From NCBI RefSeq assembly GCF_000219915.2, contig NC_017964.1, positions 372,001 through 436,000 on the forward strand: a stretch of DNA of 64,000 nt, read 5' to 3'. The notes under the pieces were generated by a model. The model was not told where the DNA came from, ran no database searches, and saw nothing but the letters and a program-made list of their open reading frames with translations. The DNA comes from Advenella kashmirensis WT001 (GTDB lineage Bacteria > Pseudomonadota > Gammaproteobacteria > Burkholderiales > Burkholderiaceae_B). The translations under genes were made by a program, and so were the position numbers. Each line of letters begins with the position of its first letter. Position 1 is the first letter of the stretch. Below, in pieces: positions 46,825 to 56,664 of the stretch.

Positions 46825-47472
46825 ATGAAACGATTTTTCGGAATGATCTGCGCATTGATGATGGCCGTGTTTTTGTCCGGTTGTGGCTATAACCAGATCC
46901 AGACGCTGGATGAGCAGGTCAAGGCGGCCTGGTCCGAGACACTTAATCAGTATCAACGTCGTGCAGACCTGGTTCCCAAGATTGTCGCCAGTGTAAATGC
47001 CTATATGGTCAACGAGCGCGAAGTGCTCACACAGGTCACCGAAGCGCGCTCCAAAGTGGGTAGCGTACAGATTTCTGCCGATACGATTCCCTCGCAGGAA
47101 CAGTTGCAACAGTTTCAGGCCGCCCAGAACCAGTTGGGTTCCGCGCTGTCGCGCCTGATCGCCGTGTCCGAAAACTATCCGCAACTGAAGGCAGATGCCC
47201 TGTTTCGTGACCTGAATGCGCAACTGGAAGGAACCGAAAACCGGATCGCTACCGCACGTGGCCGCTATATCAAGGACGTTCAGGCCTATAACACGCTGAT
47301 TCGCCAGTTCCCCACACTGATCACCGCCAAGATAATGGGCTATCAGGTCAAGCCCAATTTTGGCACCGATAATCAGGACGAAATCATGCGCAATCCCGAC
47401 GTCAAGTTTGACACGGGCGCTCGCGCTCCCGCAGGTAATGCCGCGCCGGCCCAGCCTGCACCTGCGCAGTAA
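46825..47472 (+). CDS. lemA: LemA family lipoprotein
   Basis: Protein of 215 residues. A signal peptide with lipobox LSGC (Cys20) suggests outer- or inner-membrane anchoring. The LemA domain shows DEQVKAAWSETLNQYQRRAD, LVPKIVASVNAYM, and GTENRIATARGRYIKDVQAY. The C-terminus is Ala/Pro-rich. Its stop overlaps the next ATG by one base, so it is an operon with the two TPM-domain genes. The function of LemA-TPM operons is not well defined; links to envelope homeostasis are reported. Confidence 0.9.
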   Translation: MKRFFGMICALMMAVFLSGCGYNQIQTLDEQVKAAWSETLNQYQRRADLVPKIVASVNAYMVNEREVLTQVTEARSKVGSVQISADTIPSQEQLQQFQAAQNQLGSALSRLIAVSENYPQLKADALFRDLNAQLEGTENRIATARGRYIKDVQAYNTLIRQFPTLITAKIMGYQVKPNFGTDNQDEIMRNPDVKFDTGARAPAGNAAPAQPAPAQ

Positions 47473-48435
47473 TGCCGCTGTCTGTCGCTGTTCAATCCTG
47501 CGGATCGCTTGCCATGCGTCGTTTGCAATCGCTGTTTCGCCTCCTGATTCTGCTGGTTGCGGTAGCCGGTTTCGCGCCGGCTATGGCACAGCAGGAAGTA
47601 CCGGTCCCGCAACTGACTGCGAGAGTGACCGATACTTCCGGCACGCTTGATCAGGGCAGCAGGCGGCGCTTGAAGCCAAGCTCCAGGCACTGGAAGAAAA
47701 GAAAGGCGCGCAGGTATTTGTGCTCATGGTCCCGACCGTGCAGCCCGATACCGTCGAGAGTTATTCGCGCCGTGTATTTGATCAATGGAAAGTAGGTCGC
47801 GCCAATGTCGATGATGGCATTCTGTTTCTGATCGCCAAAAATGACAGGCGCATGCGACTGGAAGTTGGCTACGGGCTGGAGGGGGCGGTGCCGGATGCGC
47901 TGGCCTCGCGCATTATCAATGACTATGTCGCGCCGCATTTCAAGACCAATGATTATGCCGGCGGCGTCAATGCCGGTGTCACGGCCCTGGTGTCGCTGAT
48001 CGAGAACGAAGCGCTGCCTGCGCCCGAAAGAAAGACAGCGGGCGATGGCGAAGCGTTTGATGAAGGCCTGTTTGGCGCCTTGGGCCCCGTGCTGATGTTC
48101 GGCTTTTTCCTGATTGCATTTTTTCCGCCCGTAATCAGCGCGGTCGCCGCTGGCGTCATGTTGTTTGCGATTACCGGCAGTGTTATTTGGGCAGGGCTGG
48201 CCGCTATTGCGGCATTGGTTATTAGCGGCATTGCCCGAAAAATCGTCCTCGTGGCGCCGTGCGCGGTGCAAGGCGTAACGGCACCATTCTTGGTGGTGGT
48301 CTGGGGGGGCTGGGCGGCGGTTTTGGCTCCGGACGAGGCGGCGGTGGCGGCTTCGGAGGCGGCGGCTTCGGCGGTGGTTTTGGTGGCGGCGGTGGTGGCA
48401 GCAGCGGCGGCGGAGGAGCTTCAGGTGGCTGGTAA
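47472..48435 (+). CDS. TPM-domain (YgcG-type) membrane protein with Gly-rich tail (two frameshifts)
   Basis: Signal peptide (MRRLQSLFRLLILLVAVAGF, also reachable from ATG 47472), then a TPM phosphatase-like domain: VTDTSGTLDQ, QVFVLMVPTVQPDTVESYS, RVFDQWKVGR, DDGILFLIAKNDRRMRLEVG. Two transmembrane helices (about 215-260) and a Gly-rich Ser/Phe tail end in GASGGW. Two single-base deletions are inferred, at about 47657 (missing G after CTTGATCAGG) and 48243 (missing A in CGAAAAAT). Corrected length is 321 residues. Starts at 47472 or 47514 are both possible. Its partner is the next gene. Confidence 0.82.
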
Positions 48436-48490
48436 TAAATGGGAATGGCTGGGGCTGGATGGGCTTGAGGGCTGGTGGCTGTCACGGCGC

Positions 48491-48922
48491 GTGTTTACAC
48501 ATGCCATGATGGAGCGGCTGACCGGTGAAATACGCAAGAGCGAAGCGCGCCATGCCGGGGAACTGGTGCTGGCAATTGAACACGACACACCGGGGCACAG
48601 TCGGGAAACACCCAGTCGGGCGCTGGAAATATTCGGCCGCCTGAGAGTATGGGACACGCCGATGCGTACCGGTCTGCTGCTGTATATTTCCCTGAACAAA
48701 CACAAATTCGAAATTGTTGCCGACCGCGGCATTGGCGTGGATCCGCAGCAGTGGGATGAAATTTGCACAATATTGCAGACGCGCTTTGCCGCCAGGGAAT
48801 ATGAACAGGGACTGCTGCAGGCGATCGGCGCTATCGAAGCGATATTGCAGGCTTCATGTGGCGGGCAGCCGTCAGGCGACGATGGACGCAATCATCTGCC
48901 GGATGCGCCGGTCCTGTTGTAA
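48491..48922 (+). CDS. Second TPM-domain protein, start uncertain
   Basis: About 143 residues of TPM-like sequence: RLTGEIRKSEARHAGELVLAI, FGRLRVWDTPMRTGLLLYIS, KFEIVADRGIGVDPQQWDEI, and REYEQGLLQAIGAIEAIL. GTG 48491 is the first plausible in-frame start after the previous stop. ATG 48506/48509 and ATG 48439 (which would need another one-base shift before 48480) are alternatives, and homologues usually carry about 20 more N-terminal residues. It lacks a signal peptide and is probably cytoplasmic, working with the preceding membrane-bound TPM protein. Confidence 0.68.
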   Translation: MFTHAMMERLTGEIRKSEARHAGELVLAIEHDTPGHSRETPSRALEIFGRLRVWDTPMRTGLLLYISLNKHKFEIVADRGIGVDPQQWDEICTILQTRFAAREYEQGLLQAIGAIEAILQASCGGQPSGDDGRNHLPDAPVLL

Positions 48923-48991
48923 GCAGACAAAGATAACGCGTACAGGTTCCTGGAAATAGGGTCGCGCAAAATGGCCTGGCTGTACGCAATT

Positions 48992-49020
48992 AAACAGGCC
49001 AAGGTGTAAAACAGGCCAAG
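48992..49020. repeat. Short direct repeat
   Basis: AAACAGGCCAAG occurs at 48992-49003 and 49009-49020. It sits in the gap between convergent genes and has no evident function. Confidence 0.5.
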
Positions 49021-49138
49021 CCGGCTAAAAGCCGAAAACTGAAGACTAAAAGATAAAGACAGAGAAAGGATGCGATCCTGGCATCAGGCAGCGGTTTTCG
49101 CCGTGCTCGTTTATCGGGATCGCCCGCGTGCAGGCGCG

Positions 49139-50533
49139 CTACTGGCTGCCTATTCGGGCCAGTGTCCTGCCCAATTGCCCCACTGCGACGTCACGCCGCG
49201 AACCCGGCGAAAATCGGTCCCCCAGCCTTGACCATTCCGGATGGCTGCGTGCTTCCTGCAACTGTTCGGGCAGGGCCTGTTCCTTGAGTTCTTCCTGGGC
49301 AGCCTCTATTGATATTTGCACCGGCGCCATATCGGCGTGGCCGCGTAGCTCCAGCGCGCGTATCAACTGGTGTGCGCGAATGGCCAGCAGGCGCAGAATG
49401 CTGTCTTCGACGGTGATTTCATGAAAACCCTGCAAGCGTCCGTACAGCCGTTTGCCCAGCTTGTCGGTGCCCTGCCAGACGCTGCCCAATACACCACCAA
49501 TCAGTGCCGCGGTCCCCAGGCTCAGGCCTGCGGTAAATACATCGACTGCGGCGCCTGCCATGGCGCCGGCGGCAAAACCTTTGCCCACGTGAATGCCCGT
49601 GTCCAGCAGGGCCTGCGGATTGAACAGATCCATATTCCATCGCCCCCCTTCAAGCGGCAGCGGCTGACCGGGATAATCTTCGGGGCGGAAACGGTAGTGC
49701 GTCAACAATGCCTTGATACCGGCCTGTTCGCGTTGCCGCACTTTGTCTTGCATGAGCCCGGTGCTGCTTTTGACGCTGTCATCGTCGGTCTGGCTGCTCA
49801 GGCGCAGCGCGGCAACGTCGATCAGCATATCGGCAACCAGCGCAAAGGCCGCATTGCGGCGCCGTTCGCGTTGCACGCCGACATCTTCGGACAGCGCCTG
49901 CAGTGTTGCCGCATGCGTATCGAGCACCAGCGCCAGCTTCTGATAAAGCTGTGCTTCGCCATCGAGCGCGGGCGCGACGGTGTCAAATTCAATCACGACA
50001 TGCAAGCCCAGGCGTGCCAAAGTGTCCTTCCAGTCCTGTTTGCGCGCGTGAGTATCGTTGATAAAATTGAGAACGGGTACTAGCGGCTTGCCGCAGCGGG
50101 CCAGGATGGCAAGTTCATCCTTGTGTTTGGCCAGCACGGGATCCCTCACGTCAATGACATAGAGCCCCGCATCGCAGGCGATGAGCTTTCTGAGCACGCG
50201 GGCTTCTTGCTCAAACCGCCGTTTGCTCTCGGGCGAGTCAAGAAACCGGGCGATGCTTTCGGGGCCATCATGCCGGCTGCCTGTTTGGGTCTGTAGCTGG
50301 TCCAGATAGTCCAGCAGACCGATACCATCTTCCAGGCCGGGGGTATCGTACAGCTCGACTGCCGCTACGCCATTGAGCAGCAGGCGCGCGCCTTCCACGT
50401 GGCGGGTGGTACCCGGCGCATCTGAAACCTGTCCGAAACCGGCATCGTGCGTGAGCGTACGCAACAGCGAAGTCTTACCGGTATTGGTGTGGCCAACGAC
50501 AGCCAGTCGCAGTGCAGTGTCTGTCGTCGTCAT
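49139..50533 (-). CDS. GTPase with DUF3482 domain
   Basis: Protein of 464 residues. The G domain (about 1-170) has P-loop VVGHTNTGKTSLL (residues 12-24), G3 LYDTPGLEDGI and G4-like PVLNFIND. Next is a helical middle and a DUF3482 C-terminal part with a membrane-like Ala/Gly-rich stretch (FAAGAMAGAAVDVFTAG) and KLGKRLYGRLQGF. It is of the TrmE-Era-like class but has no known RNA substrate. It overlaps the DUF2868 gene by four bases. The pair is conserved in proteobacteria and is probably membrane associated. Confidence 0.82.
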   Translation of the reverse strand: MTTTDTALRLAVVGHTNTGKTSLLRTLTHDAGFGQVSDAPGTTRHVEGARLLLNGVAAVELYDTPGLEDGIGLLDYLDQLQTQTGSRHDGPESIARFLDSPESKRRFEQEARVLRKLIACDAGLYVIDVRDPVLAKHKDELAILARCGKPLVPVLNFINDTHARKQDWKDTLARLGLHVVIEFDTVAPALDGEAQLYQKLALVLDTHAATLQALSEDVGVQRERRRNAAFALVADMLIDVAALRLSSQTDDDSVKSSTGLMQDKVRQREQAGIKALLTHYRFRPEDYPGQPLPLEGGRWNMDLFNPQALLDTGIHVGKGFAAGAMAGAAVDVFTAGLSLGTAALIGGVLGSVWQGTDKLGKRLYGRLQGFHEITVEDSILRLLAIRAHQLIRALELRGHADMAPVQISIEAAQEELKEQALPEQLQEARSHPEWSRLGDRFSPGSRRDVAVGQLGRTLARIGSQ

Positions 50534-51914
50534 GGCGCGGCGATCCAGTCAGGAAGTGAGGCGGGATTCAGGTGCAACGTATCGGGCAAAAAGCCGGCAT
50601 CCGCCAGTTGCGTCTGCCAGGTCTGCTGGCGCGATGTCTGATTCTCGCGCTGCCACAGCAAAATATGAGTGGCGCGGGCCAGGCCGGCCAGTTCGGATAT
50701 CAGGCGCAAGGTACCGCGATCGGGCGTCTGTGCGGCGTCCACGACCAGCAGCAGGCCTTTGACAGGCTGGGCATGGAGCCGATCCAGCAAGGCATGGCGC
50801 TGTTCACGCGATTCGAGTACGCCGCCATCCTGTGCGCCTGCGGCGACGGGAAACACAGGCCAGTGGGTGTCAGAGGGCAATTCAATACCCACATAAACCG
50901 GCTCGGACGAATAAGCGCGCGTGACGTGGTCGTTCGCCCCCGAAAGCATGTCGTCGGTGGCTGGTGCATCAATGCCCAGATTTTCGCTGGTCGGCGCAAG
51001 CCGTGCAACCAGCGGACTGTACGAAGGCAGATCGATATCCAGCCTGAGTGCCAGCAACGCACCGCGTAATTGCCAAAGACATATCGCCAAACTGATAACG
51101 CGCAACAACAGGCCGTAGCACAGGACCACGCCCAACAGCCAGGCCGACCAGACGGCGTAGGTGCTTTCCGACAGTGTTGCGCCTGCTGTGCTCTGACGCA
51201 CCAGTTCAGCATCCGGTATGGGAAAGCCCAGCATGGCGGGTAGTGCGCCAGCGTGCGCGTCAGCGAAACAAAGACGTCGGGCGACAGAATGGTTGTTTCC
51301 CAGCCAAAGGTATAGCGTTGCGCTGCCAGCAGGCCCAGCATGGTCAGCAGGGCGGCAAGGAAAAACAATACCCAGAAGCCATGACTGATGCAAGACAGGG
51401 CCCACTTGAGTGCGCTGTTTTGCGCCAGCAGCGAGACAAAAGATTGTGGCGCCAGCGCAGCTTCGGGGCCGCGGGCGATCTTGCGGCTGAGCCATAGCCA
51501 GAACTGCCCCAGCCAGCTGAATGCCCGGGAGGACAGGAACAGGGAAAGGATCCAGAACAGGAATGTCAGGCCGTGTACACCGAGCAGGGTCACAATGGCC
51601 ATCAGGACATTGATATGGCGATTGGCCGATCCCAATACGCCCGCGGCCGCACCCGCGCCACCAAGCAGGGCCAGTACAGCCAGGATGAGCAGGGCCAGCT
51701 TCGCACCCTGCGTCCATTGTTCGATGATCGTGGTGGTGTTTTCGCGATCTGCCAGCAGGCGCGCCCGGCGCACGATTTTTTCTTCGGGACTGTCGTTGCC
51801 GCTGCGCAGCTGGCGAATAAGAGCGGCGTCATCAAGCGGGCCCCAGTGATCCTCGCGCAGGCGGATGGCCTCGGTCAGCCAGAAATCCTTGAATGAAAAA
51901 TGACGACGGGCCAT
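50530..51914 (-). CDS. DUF2868 membrane protein (one frameshift)
   Basis: Partner of the GTPase. It starts MARRHFSFKDFWLTEAIRL and has several transmembrane helices in the N-terminal half (LALLILAVLALLGGAGAA, VLMAIVTLLGVHGLTFLF, WVLFFLAALLTMLGLL). One extra C near 51240 restores the frame from TLAHYP into AMLGFPIPDAELV and the C-terminal cytoplasmic domain with GLLLVVDAAQTPDRGTLRL. The corrected length is 461 residues. It ends in ATGA overlap with the GTPase start. Function unknown. Confidence 0.82.
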
Positions 51915-51941
51915 CGCGTAGATTGTCTTGGGGGTGGGGTG

Positions 51942-52298
51942 TCAGTGCTTGAACCAGCGGTTCGCAGCCTGCTCGGCCTGCTGCTTCACTTCTGGCGTAA
52001 TGTAGTAGGCGACGGCAGCCAGCGCGGCGGCAATCACGCTCAGGTCGTCGGTAAAGCCCACGCCTGGAATGAAGTCCGGTAGCGCATCCACCGGCAACAC
52101 GAGGTAGGCCAATGCCCCATAAATGACCCGGCGGGCCCAGGCCGGCGTAGCCGGATTGCGAACGGCATAGTACAGCAGCAGGGCTTTCTGAATAACGGTG
52201 CGCCCGGCACGTTTGGCGACACGGGCAATTTTTCTGACAAGACCTGCCGGTTTTTCGGCGTCCTGAGTGTTGGCGTCAATCGTATGGTAACGAGTCAT
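51942..52298 (-). CDS. DUF1232 (YkvA-like) protein
   Basis: Protein of 118 residues. The DUF1232 core is IYGALAYLVLPVDALPDFIP and GFTDDLSVIAAALAAVAYYI, a paired-helix membrane-interacting motif. ATG 52298 is chosen because GGGAGG precedes it; the longer frame starting at 52361 has no ribosome binding site. It lies 27 bp upstream of the DUF2868 gene, possibly one transcript. Function unknown. Confidence 0.8.
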   Translation of the reverse strand: MTRYHTIDANTQDAEKPAGLVRKIARVAKRAGRTVIQKALLLYYAVRNPATPAWARRVIYGALAYLVLPVDALPDFIPGVGFTDDLSVIAAALAAVAYYITPEVKQQAEQAANRWFKH

Positions 52299-52335
52299 GA
52301 GCCTCCCGTAATCAATAAAAAATAAGGCGGATAAA

Positions 52336-52364
52336 ACGAAAAATGCGTGCCACTGGGGCACGCA
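52336..52364 (-). terminator. Rho-independent terminator after the GlsB-type gene
   Basis: 8-bp stem (TGCGTGCC/GGCACGCA) with TTTTTCGTTTT on the minus strand, about 20 bp after the stop at 52385. Confidence 0.82.
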
Positions 52365-52384
52365 CTCTTTATAACATGCCGGTG

Positions 52385-52633
52385 TCAGGAGCGCTTGGCG
52401 ATCAGGCCATAGATGAAAAGAACGATAATGGCGCCGACAACAGAAGCGATCCAGCCGGCAGCGTCACCTTGCCCGTACCATCCCATCGCCTGACCCAGGT
52501 AGGTTGCAACGATAGACCCGACGATACCCAGAATCGTGGTAAGAATGAGCCCCATGGACTGGTTGCCCGGCATGACGGCGCGAGCGATCAGGCCAACAAT
52601 AAAACCAATCACGATAGTAATGATAATCGACAT
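52385..52633 (-). CDS. GlsB/YeaQ/YmgE family stress-response membrane protein
   Basis: Small inner-membrane protein of 82 residues with three hydrophobic helices: IIITIVIGFIVGLIARAVMP, LILTTILGIVGSIVATYLG and WIASVVGAIIVLFIYGLIAK. The glycine-rich GNQSMG between helices is characteristic of the transglycosylase-associated/GlsB family. TTACTCCTG upstream gives AGGAG before the ATG. It has its own terminator. These proteins are usually induced by general stress; the mechanism is unclear. Confidence 0.9.
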   Translation of the reverse strand: MSIIITIVIGFIVGLIARAVMPGNQSMGLILTTILGIVGSIVATYLGQAMGWYGQGDAAGWIASVVGAIIVLFIYGLIAKRS

Positions 52634-52840
52634 ATTCTTTTACTCCTGAAATGAGTGGATTTACTGACTGCGTGTAACGTTCAGATCATATAGGAAGGAT
52701 TATTTCCGCACAAATGGAAAATGTTTCCATATATTAGTAAACCGGTCGTTGCCGCAGTCTGTCCTCAAAGCATACCGGCTAAGCATGCACCATGTGTGAA
52801 TATTGACTTTTATTTTGAAACGGCAGCGCGATTTCGTGGT

Positions 52841-53779
52841 TTATCTGCTTTTGTCTGTTGCAGTATGCACACGAACATCTCTTTTTTGTGATGCCTTGCC
52901 CGTCCGTATGCGATACAACCTGCCGCCGAAAATATTGACGGCCAGGCCTACCACTACCACGGCGCTGCCAAGCCATTGCACCAGTGATAATTTCTCGTGC
53001 AGGATCAGTTCAGCAGATAATAAACCGACTACGGGGATCATCAATGACATTGGGGTCACCAGACTGACCGGGTGGTTCGCCAGCAGTCGACCCCATAAGT
53101 AGTAGCCGACGAACGAGGCCGCATAGGCCAAGTACATGACCGAACCTACTCCGGTCCATGACAGATTGGCCAGGCTGTGAGCCATCGCCTGGGGGCCTTC
53201 GAACAGCCAGGAAGCCAGCAGAAAGGGAAAAACAGGGAACACAGCACCCCAGGTCAGCAGGCTGAACATATTGACTGCCGGGCCGGCTTTCTTTATTACG
53301 ATATTGCCGCAGCCCCAGCTGAAAGCTGCACACAGGGTAAGAAAAAATGCAAACAGTGGCACCGGTTGGGCACTGTCAGCCCCCATTTCAATCACGGCCA
53401 GCCCGATGGCGGCCACGATCATGGCAATGATACTGTGCAGCCGTACCTTTTCATTCAATAGCAGCGCAGCGATCAGGACGGAAAAAAATGCCTGCGATTG
53501 CAATACCAGCGAGGCCAGGCCCGCCGGCATGCCCATTGCAATGGCGCTGAACAGAAAAGCAAATTGTCCGAAGCATAGCGTCAGGCCGAAAAGCAACACC
53601 AATCGTAGCGGTATGGCCGGCCGCGGGATAAACAGAATGGCAGGGAAGGCAACCATGGCAAAACGCAATGCGCCCAGCAGCAAAGGAGGAAATTCATCGA
53701 CACCGAACTTGATCACCACGAAGTTGAGGCCCCACAGGAGGACAACGAGAAGGGCAGCAAGCCAGTGACGCAAAGGCAT
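52841..53779 (-). CDS. EamA family (DMT superfamily) transporter
   Basis: Inner-membrane protein of 312 residues with ten predicted helices in two EamA repeats. Signature-like text is WLAALLVVLLWGLNFVVIKFG at the start and ASLVLQSQAFFSVLIAALLL in the first repeat. The second repeat has TLCAAFSWGCGNIVIKK and LSAELILHEKLSLVQWLGSA. ATG 53779 is selected because GGAATTTCC precedes it; an upstream frame to 53980 lacks family text. Probably an amino-acid or metabolite exporter. The sequence does not settle the substrate. Confidence 0.87.
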   Translation of the reverse strand: MPLRHWLAALLVVLLWGLNFVVIKFGVDEFPPLLLGALRFAMVAFPAILFIPRPAIPLRLVLLFGLTLCFGQFAFLFSAIAMGMPAGLASLVLQSQAFFSVLIAALLLNEKVRLHSIIAMIVAAIGLAVIEMGADSAQPVPLFAFFLTLCAAFSWGCGNIVIKKAGPAVNMFSLLTWGAVFPVFPFLLASWLFEGPQAMAHSLANLSWTGVGSVMYLAYAASFVGYYLWGRLLANHPVSLVTPMSLMIPVVGLLSAELILHEKLSLVQWLGSAVVVVGLAVNIFGGRLYRIRTGKASQKRDVRVHTATDKSR

Positions 53780-53859
53780 GGAAATTCCGGGTAACGGTAA
53801 AAGAAAGGAGTACCGATTATGCGCCACCACGCAGTCGGCTTGCAAGCCGCAGCGTTGTT

Positions 53860-55164
53860 TTATCCTGCAGGTGCAATCGTCAGGCTGATTTGATGCTCGC
53901 GCCAGCCATTGACAAAATACCCCGTATTGTCCGTGGTCAATTCCGGCTGTTGTTGTCCGGCAGCATTGGTGGCGCGACACGCCAGCCTGACCGGGCCGGG
54001 TGGCAGGGTCAGCGATATCTCGAACAGGCGCCAGGCGAACGGACCCAAATCACTCCCTGTAAGCTGGGCCGGGTGCCAGGTAGTGCCGCCGTCGACGGTC
54101 ACCTCCATTCGGGTCACGGCAGATGTACCTCCCATGGCCACCCCTCGGATAGGCACGACGCCAGCCTTTAGCGGTTCGTCCGACTCCAGGGGGGCGGTAA
54201 TCCAGGATTTGACCGGAAGCCTCCAGGCAGGGATGGTCAGGCGTGGCTCGCCCGGCCGCAGCGGCACCCGAAAGTCAGCTGTCTGAATGTGGGCGCTGGA
54301 TTCCTCGGTGGTGAAGGCAATGCGGCGGACATACTTGATGTAATTGACGCCGGCATAGCCTGGCAAGACCAGACGCAGCGGTCCGCCATGCGCCAGGGGA
54401 ATGGGTGCGCCGTTGAGAGTCCAGGCCAGCAGGGCGTGTTCAAGTGCGGATAACGGCACCGAACGCTCCACCCGGGTAAAGTCGGAGGCAACGCCATCGG
54501 GCAGGCTATCGGCGCCTGTGGCGGTCAGAAAACGACTGCCCGGGACCACGCCCCCCAGTTCATGTATGACCGTTGTCAATGGCACGCCTGTCCAGATCAC
54601 ACAGCCGGCGCCGCCGGTCTGCCATTGCGTACCAATGGCCGGTCTGCTTTGCAGGGCGCGACCGTTTTCAGCGCATTGCAATACCGTAGCCACAGTACGC
54701 GTGGGCATTGCCTGCAGCTCGGCCAGGGTATAGGCATCAGGCTGCGCGACGCCGTCAAAGGCGACTGGCCATTGCCCTTCTTCTGCCAACAGCCGCGCAG
54801 GCGGCGGCAGGGCGTTGTTGCGGACAAACAGGCATTGCGTCGGGGTAATCAACTGGCGGCCAAGCACCGCGCGCCGCGTTTCAATGGCGTGTGGGTTATG
54901 GACAAGCAGGCTGTCCGCATCTTTCCAGGCCAGACTTGCGGGTAGCGGTGCCGGCTCGGCCGGCGGCGGCAGCGGCTGGACGGTGTTTGCTGCGGCAGGG
55001 GGGGGCGACGTATCGACCGATGGTTTCGCTGCTGCATCGGCCGAGGTGCCGCGGGCGCTGGCAGTAGCTGCATGGAGTTTGCCGCAGGCCGCGCTCAATG
55101 CAAACGCGAGCGCCTGCATCAGCCGTGTGCGTCTTTGCGGGTTGACCGTGGCGTGGCGTGGCAT
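53860..55164 (-). CDS. Sulfite oxidase-type molybdenum enzyme
   Basis: Exported molybdopterin enzyme of 434 residues. The N-terminus has RRTRLMQ followed by hydrophobic ALAFALSAAC, which resembles a Tat signal. Then comes a Pro/Ala-rich stretch (about 40-80) and the SUOX fold. Cys164 in VLQCAENGR is the position of the Mo-thiolate ligand, followed by VNYIKYVRRI and the C-terminal Mo-co dimerisation domain (MEVTVDGGTTWHPAQL). No haem domain and no adjacent cytochrome are present. ATG 55164 has AGG eight bases upstream. Could oxidise sulfite or a related substrate. Confidence 0.8.
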   Translation of the reverse strand: MPRHATVNPQRRTRLMQALAFALSAACGKLHAATASARGTSADAAAKPSVDTSPPPAAANTVQPLPPPAEPAPLPASLAWKDADSLLVHNPHAIETRRAVLGRQLITPTQCLFVRNNALPPPARLLAEEGQWPVAFDGVAQPDAYTLAELQAMPTRTVATVLQCAENGRALQSRPAIGTQWQTGGAGCVIWTGVPLTTVIHELGGVVPGSRFLTATGADSLPDGVASDFTRVERSVPLSALEHALLAWTLNGAPIPLAHGGPLRLVLPGYAGVNYIKYVRRIAFTTEESSAHIQTADFRVPLRPGEPRLTIPAWRLPVKSWITAPLESDEPLKAGVVPIRGVAMGGTSAVTRMEVTVDGGTTWHPAQLTGSDLGPFAWRLFEISLTLPPGPVRLACRATNAAGQQQPELTTDNTGYFVNGWREHQISLTIAPAG

Positions 55165-55421
55165 GGCGTGACCTGTCAGTAAATATAAGAGGTGGGCGAG
55201 TCCGAAGCGGCCTGGCGCAGGAAAAACAGGCTCCATGTTATGGATTAATCGGTTCGCTGTAAACCGGAAAAAGCGTCCCATGACTGTCGGCGGTGGCGGG
55301 CGTCGCATCCATTCTTTTCGCGCCATAGTCGGCTTACCAAGGTATTATTCGGAATGTCACAATCATGAAATATAAAGTTTTTAATATCGTTCAATTCCCC
55401 CGCTTAAAAAATGAGGTCTTC
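55165..55421. other. Divergent promoter region
   Basis: Contains upstream sequences of the sulfite oxidase gene (minus) and the ABC importer operon (plus). No gene seen. Confidence 0.4.
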
Positions 55422-56393
55422 ATGAAGGTCGCAGTAAACTCAATCGCAGCCGCGCTGCTGGCATTTTCCGGTATCGCCGCCGCCGATACGCTGGTGCTGT
55501 ATACAAGCCAGCCGGCAACTGATGCGCAGATGACCGTTGACGCATTCCAAAAAGCCCACCCGGACACCAAGGTGGAGTGGGTCCGCGATGGTACGACAAA
55601 GCTCATGACCAAATTGCGTGCGGAAATGAATGCGGGCGTTGCCAAGCCCGATGTGTTGCTGATTGCCGACAGCGTGACCCTGGAGCAATTAAAAAAAGAA
55701 GACCAGTTGCTGGCTTATAAATCGCCGGAAAGCGCACAATATGATTCCGCGCTGTATGACAATAGCGGTTATTACCATGGCACCAAATTGATTACCTCCG
55801 GCATTGCCTATAACACCAAGGCGGCGCAAAAACCCCAGTCATGGAAGGATTTGGTCAAACCCGACTATAAAAACCAGGTGTCCATGCCCAGTCCCCTGTA
55901 TTCGGGTGCCGCCATGATTCATCTGTCGGCGCTCACCAGCAATCCTGACTTTGGGTGGAAGTACTATGAGGATCTGAAGGCCAATGGCGTAGCTTCCCAG
56001 AAAGGCAATGGCGGTGTGCTGACCGATATCACGTCTGGCGGCAAACCCTATGGCATTTTGGTGGACTACATGGCAATCCGTGAAAAGGCCAAGGGCGCGC
56101 CCATTGACTTTGTCTTTCCTGCCGAAGGGGTAAGCCTGGTGACCGAACCCGTTGCCATTATGAAGTCGGCAAAAAATCCCGATGCGGCAAAAAAATTCGT
56201 TGATTTCCTGTTGTCGCAGCAAGGCCAGGAACTGGTGCTGCAACAGGGCTATATTCCAGGTCGCAATGGCATGAAAAACCCGCCAGGCTTCCCGCCGCGC
56301 GACCAAATCAAGCTGCTGCCATTTGACGCCGCTGCAGCACTACAGAATGCGGGCGCAAACAAGGAAAAGTTCAGCAACATCTATGGCGGCTGA
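55422..56393 (+). CDS. ABC importer periplasmic binding protein, ferric-iron type
   Basis: Protein of 323 residues with a signal peptide (VNSIAAALLAFSGIAAADT). The type-2 binding fold begins TLVLYTSQPATDAQMTVDAF and has AKPDVLLIADSVTLEQLKK and a Tyr-rich NSGYYHGTK. The close pattern to AfuA/FbpA suggests Fe3+ or an anionic complex, but 2-aminoethylphosphonate-type receptors look similar, so the ligand is open. ATG 55422 has AGG upstream. It is followed by the permease and ATPase genes on the same strand. Confidence 0.83.
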   Translation: MKVAVNSIAAALLAFSGIAAADTLVLYTSQPATDAQMTVDAFQKAHPDTKVEWVRDGTTKLMTKLRAEMNAGVAKPDVLLIADSVTLEQLKKEDQLLAYKSPESAQYDSALYDNSGYYHGTKLITSGIAYNTKAAQKPQSWKDLVKPDYKNQVSMPSPLYSGAAMIHLSALTSNPDFGWKYYEDLKANGVASQKGNGGVLTDITSGGKPYGILVDYMAIREKAKGAPIDFVFPAEGVSLVTEPVAIMKSAKNPDAAKKFVDFLLSQQGQELVLQQGYIPGRNGMKNPPGFPPRDQIKLLPFDAAAALQNAGANKEKFSNIYGG

Positions 56394-56664
56394 GCGCCCG
56401 GGACCGTGCTGCCCGGGCGGGCAGCATTGATGCCTGCATATCTGCGAGTGGGCAGGGGCAAACTGGTCAGGTGATGTTTGCCGGTGTCATTTCCAATCGC
56501 AGGCAGGCGGGTACAATGGTGCAGGCACTTGCCGCTGCGTGGGCGCTGCGCAATCCTCCCGGGCGATATACCTCCACCCCGGCAAACTTTCCCGGTATTT
56601 TTGAACACAACAAAATTCGAAATCAGGCGGTCGGGCAAGCCGGACCACAAACCTGAATTTCATT

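Noticed and set aside
48222..48485. Minus-strand proline-rich frame
   Set aside because: It is the reverse reading of the glycine-rich tail of the TPM protein.
49370..50083. Plus-strand open frame of 237 codons
   Set aside because: Antisense shadow of the DUF3482 GTPase.
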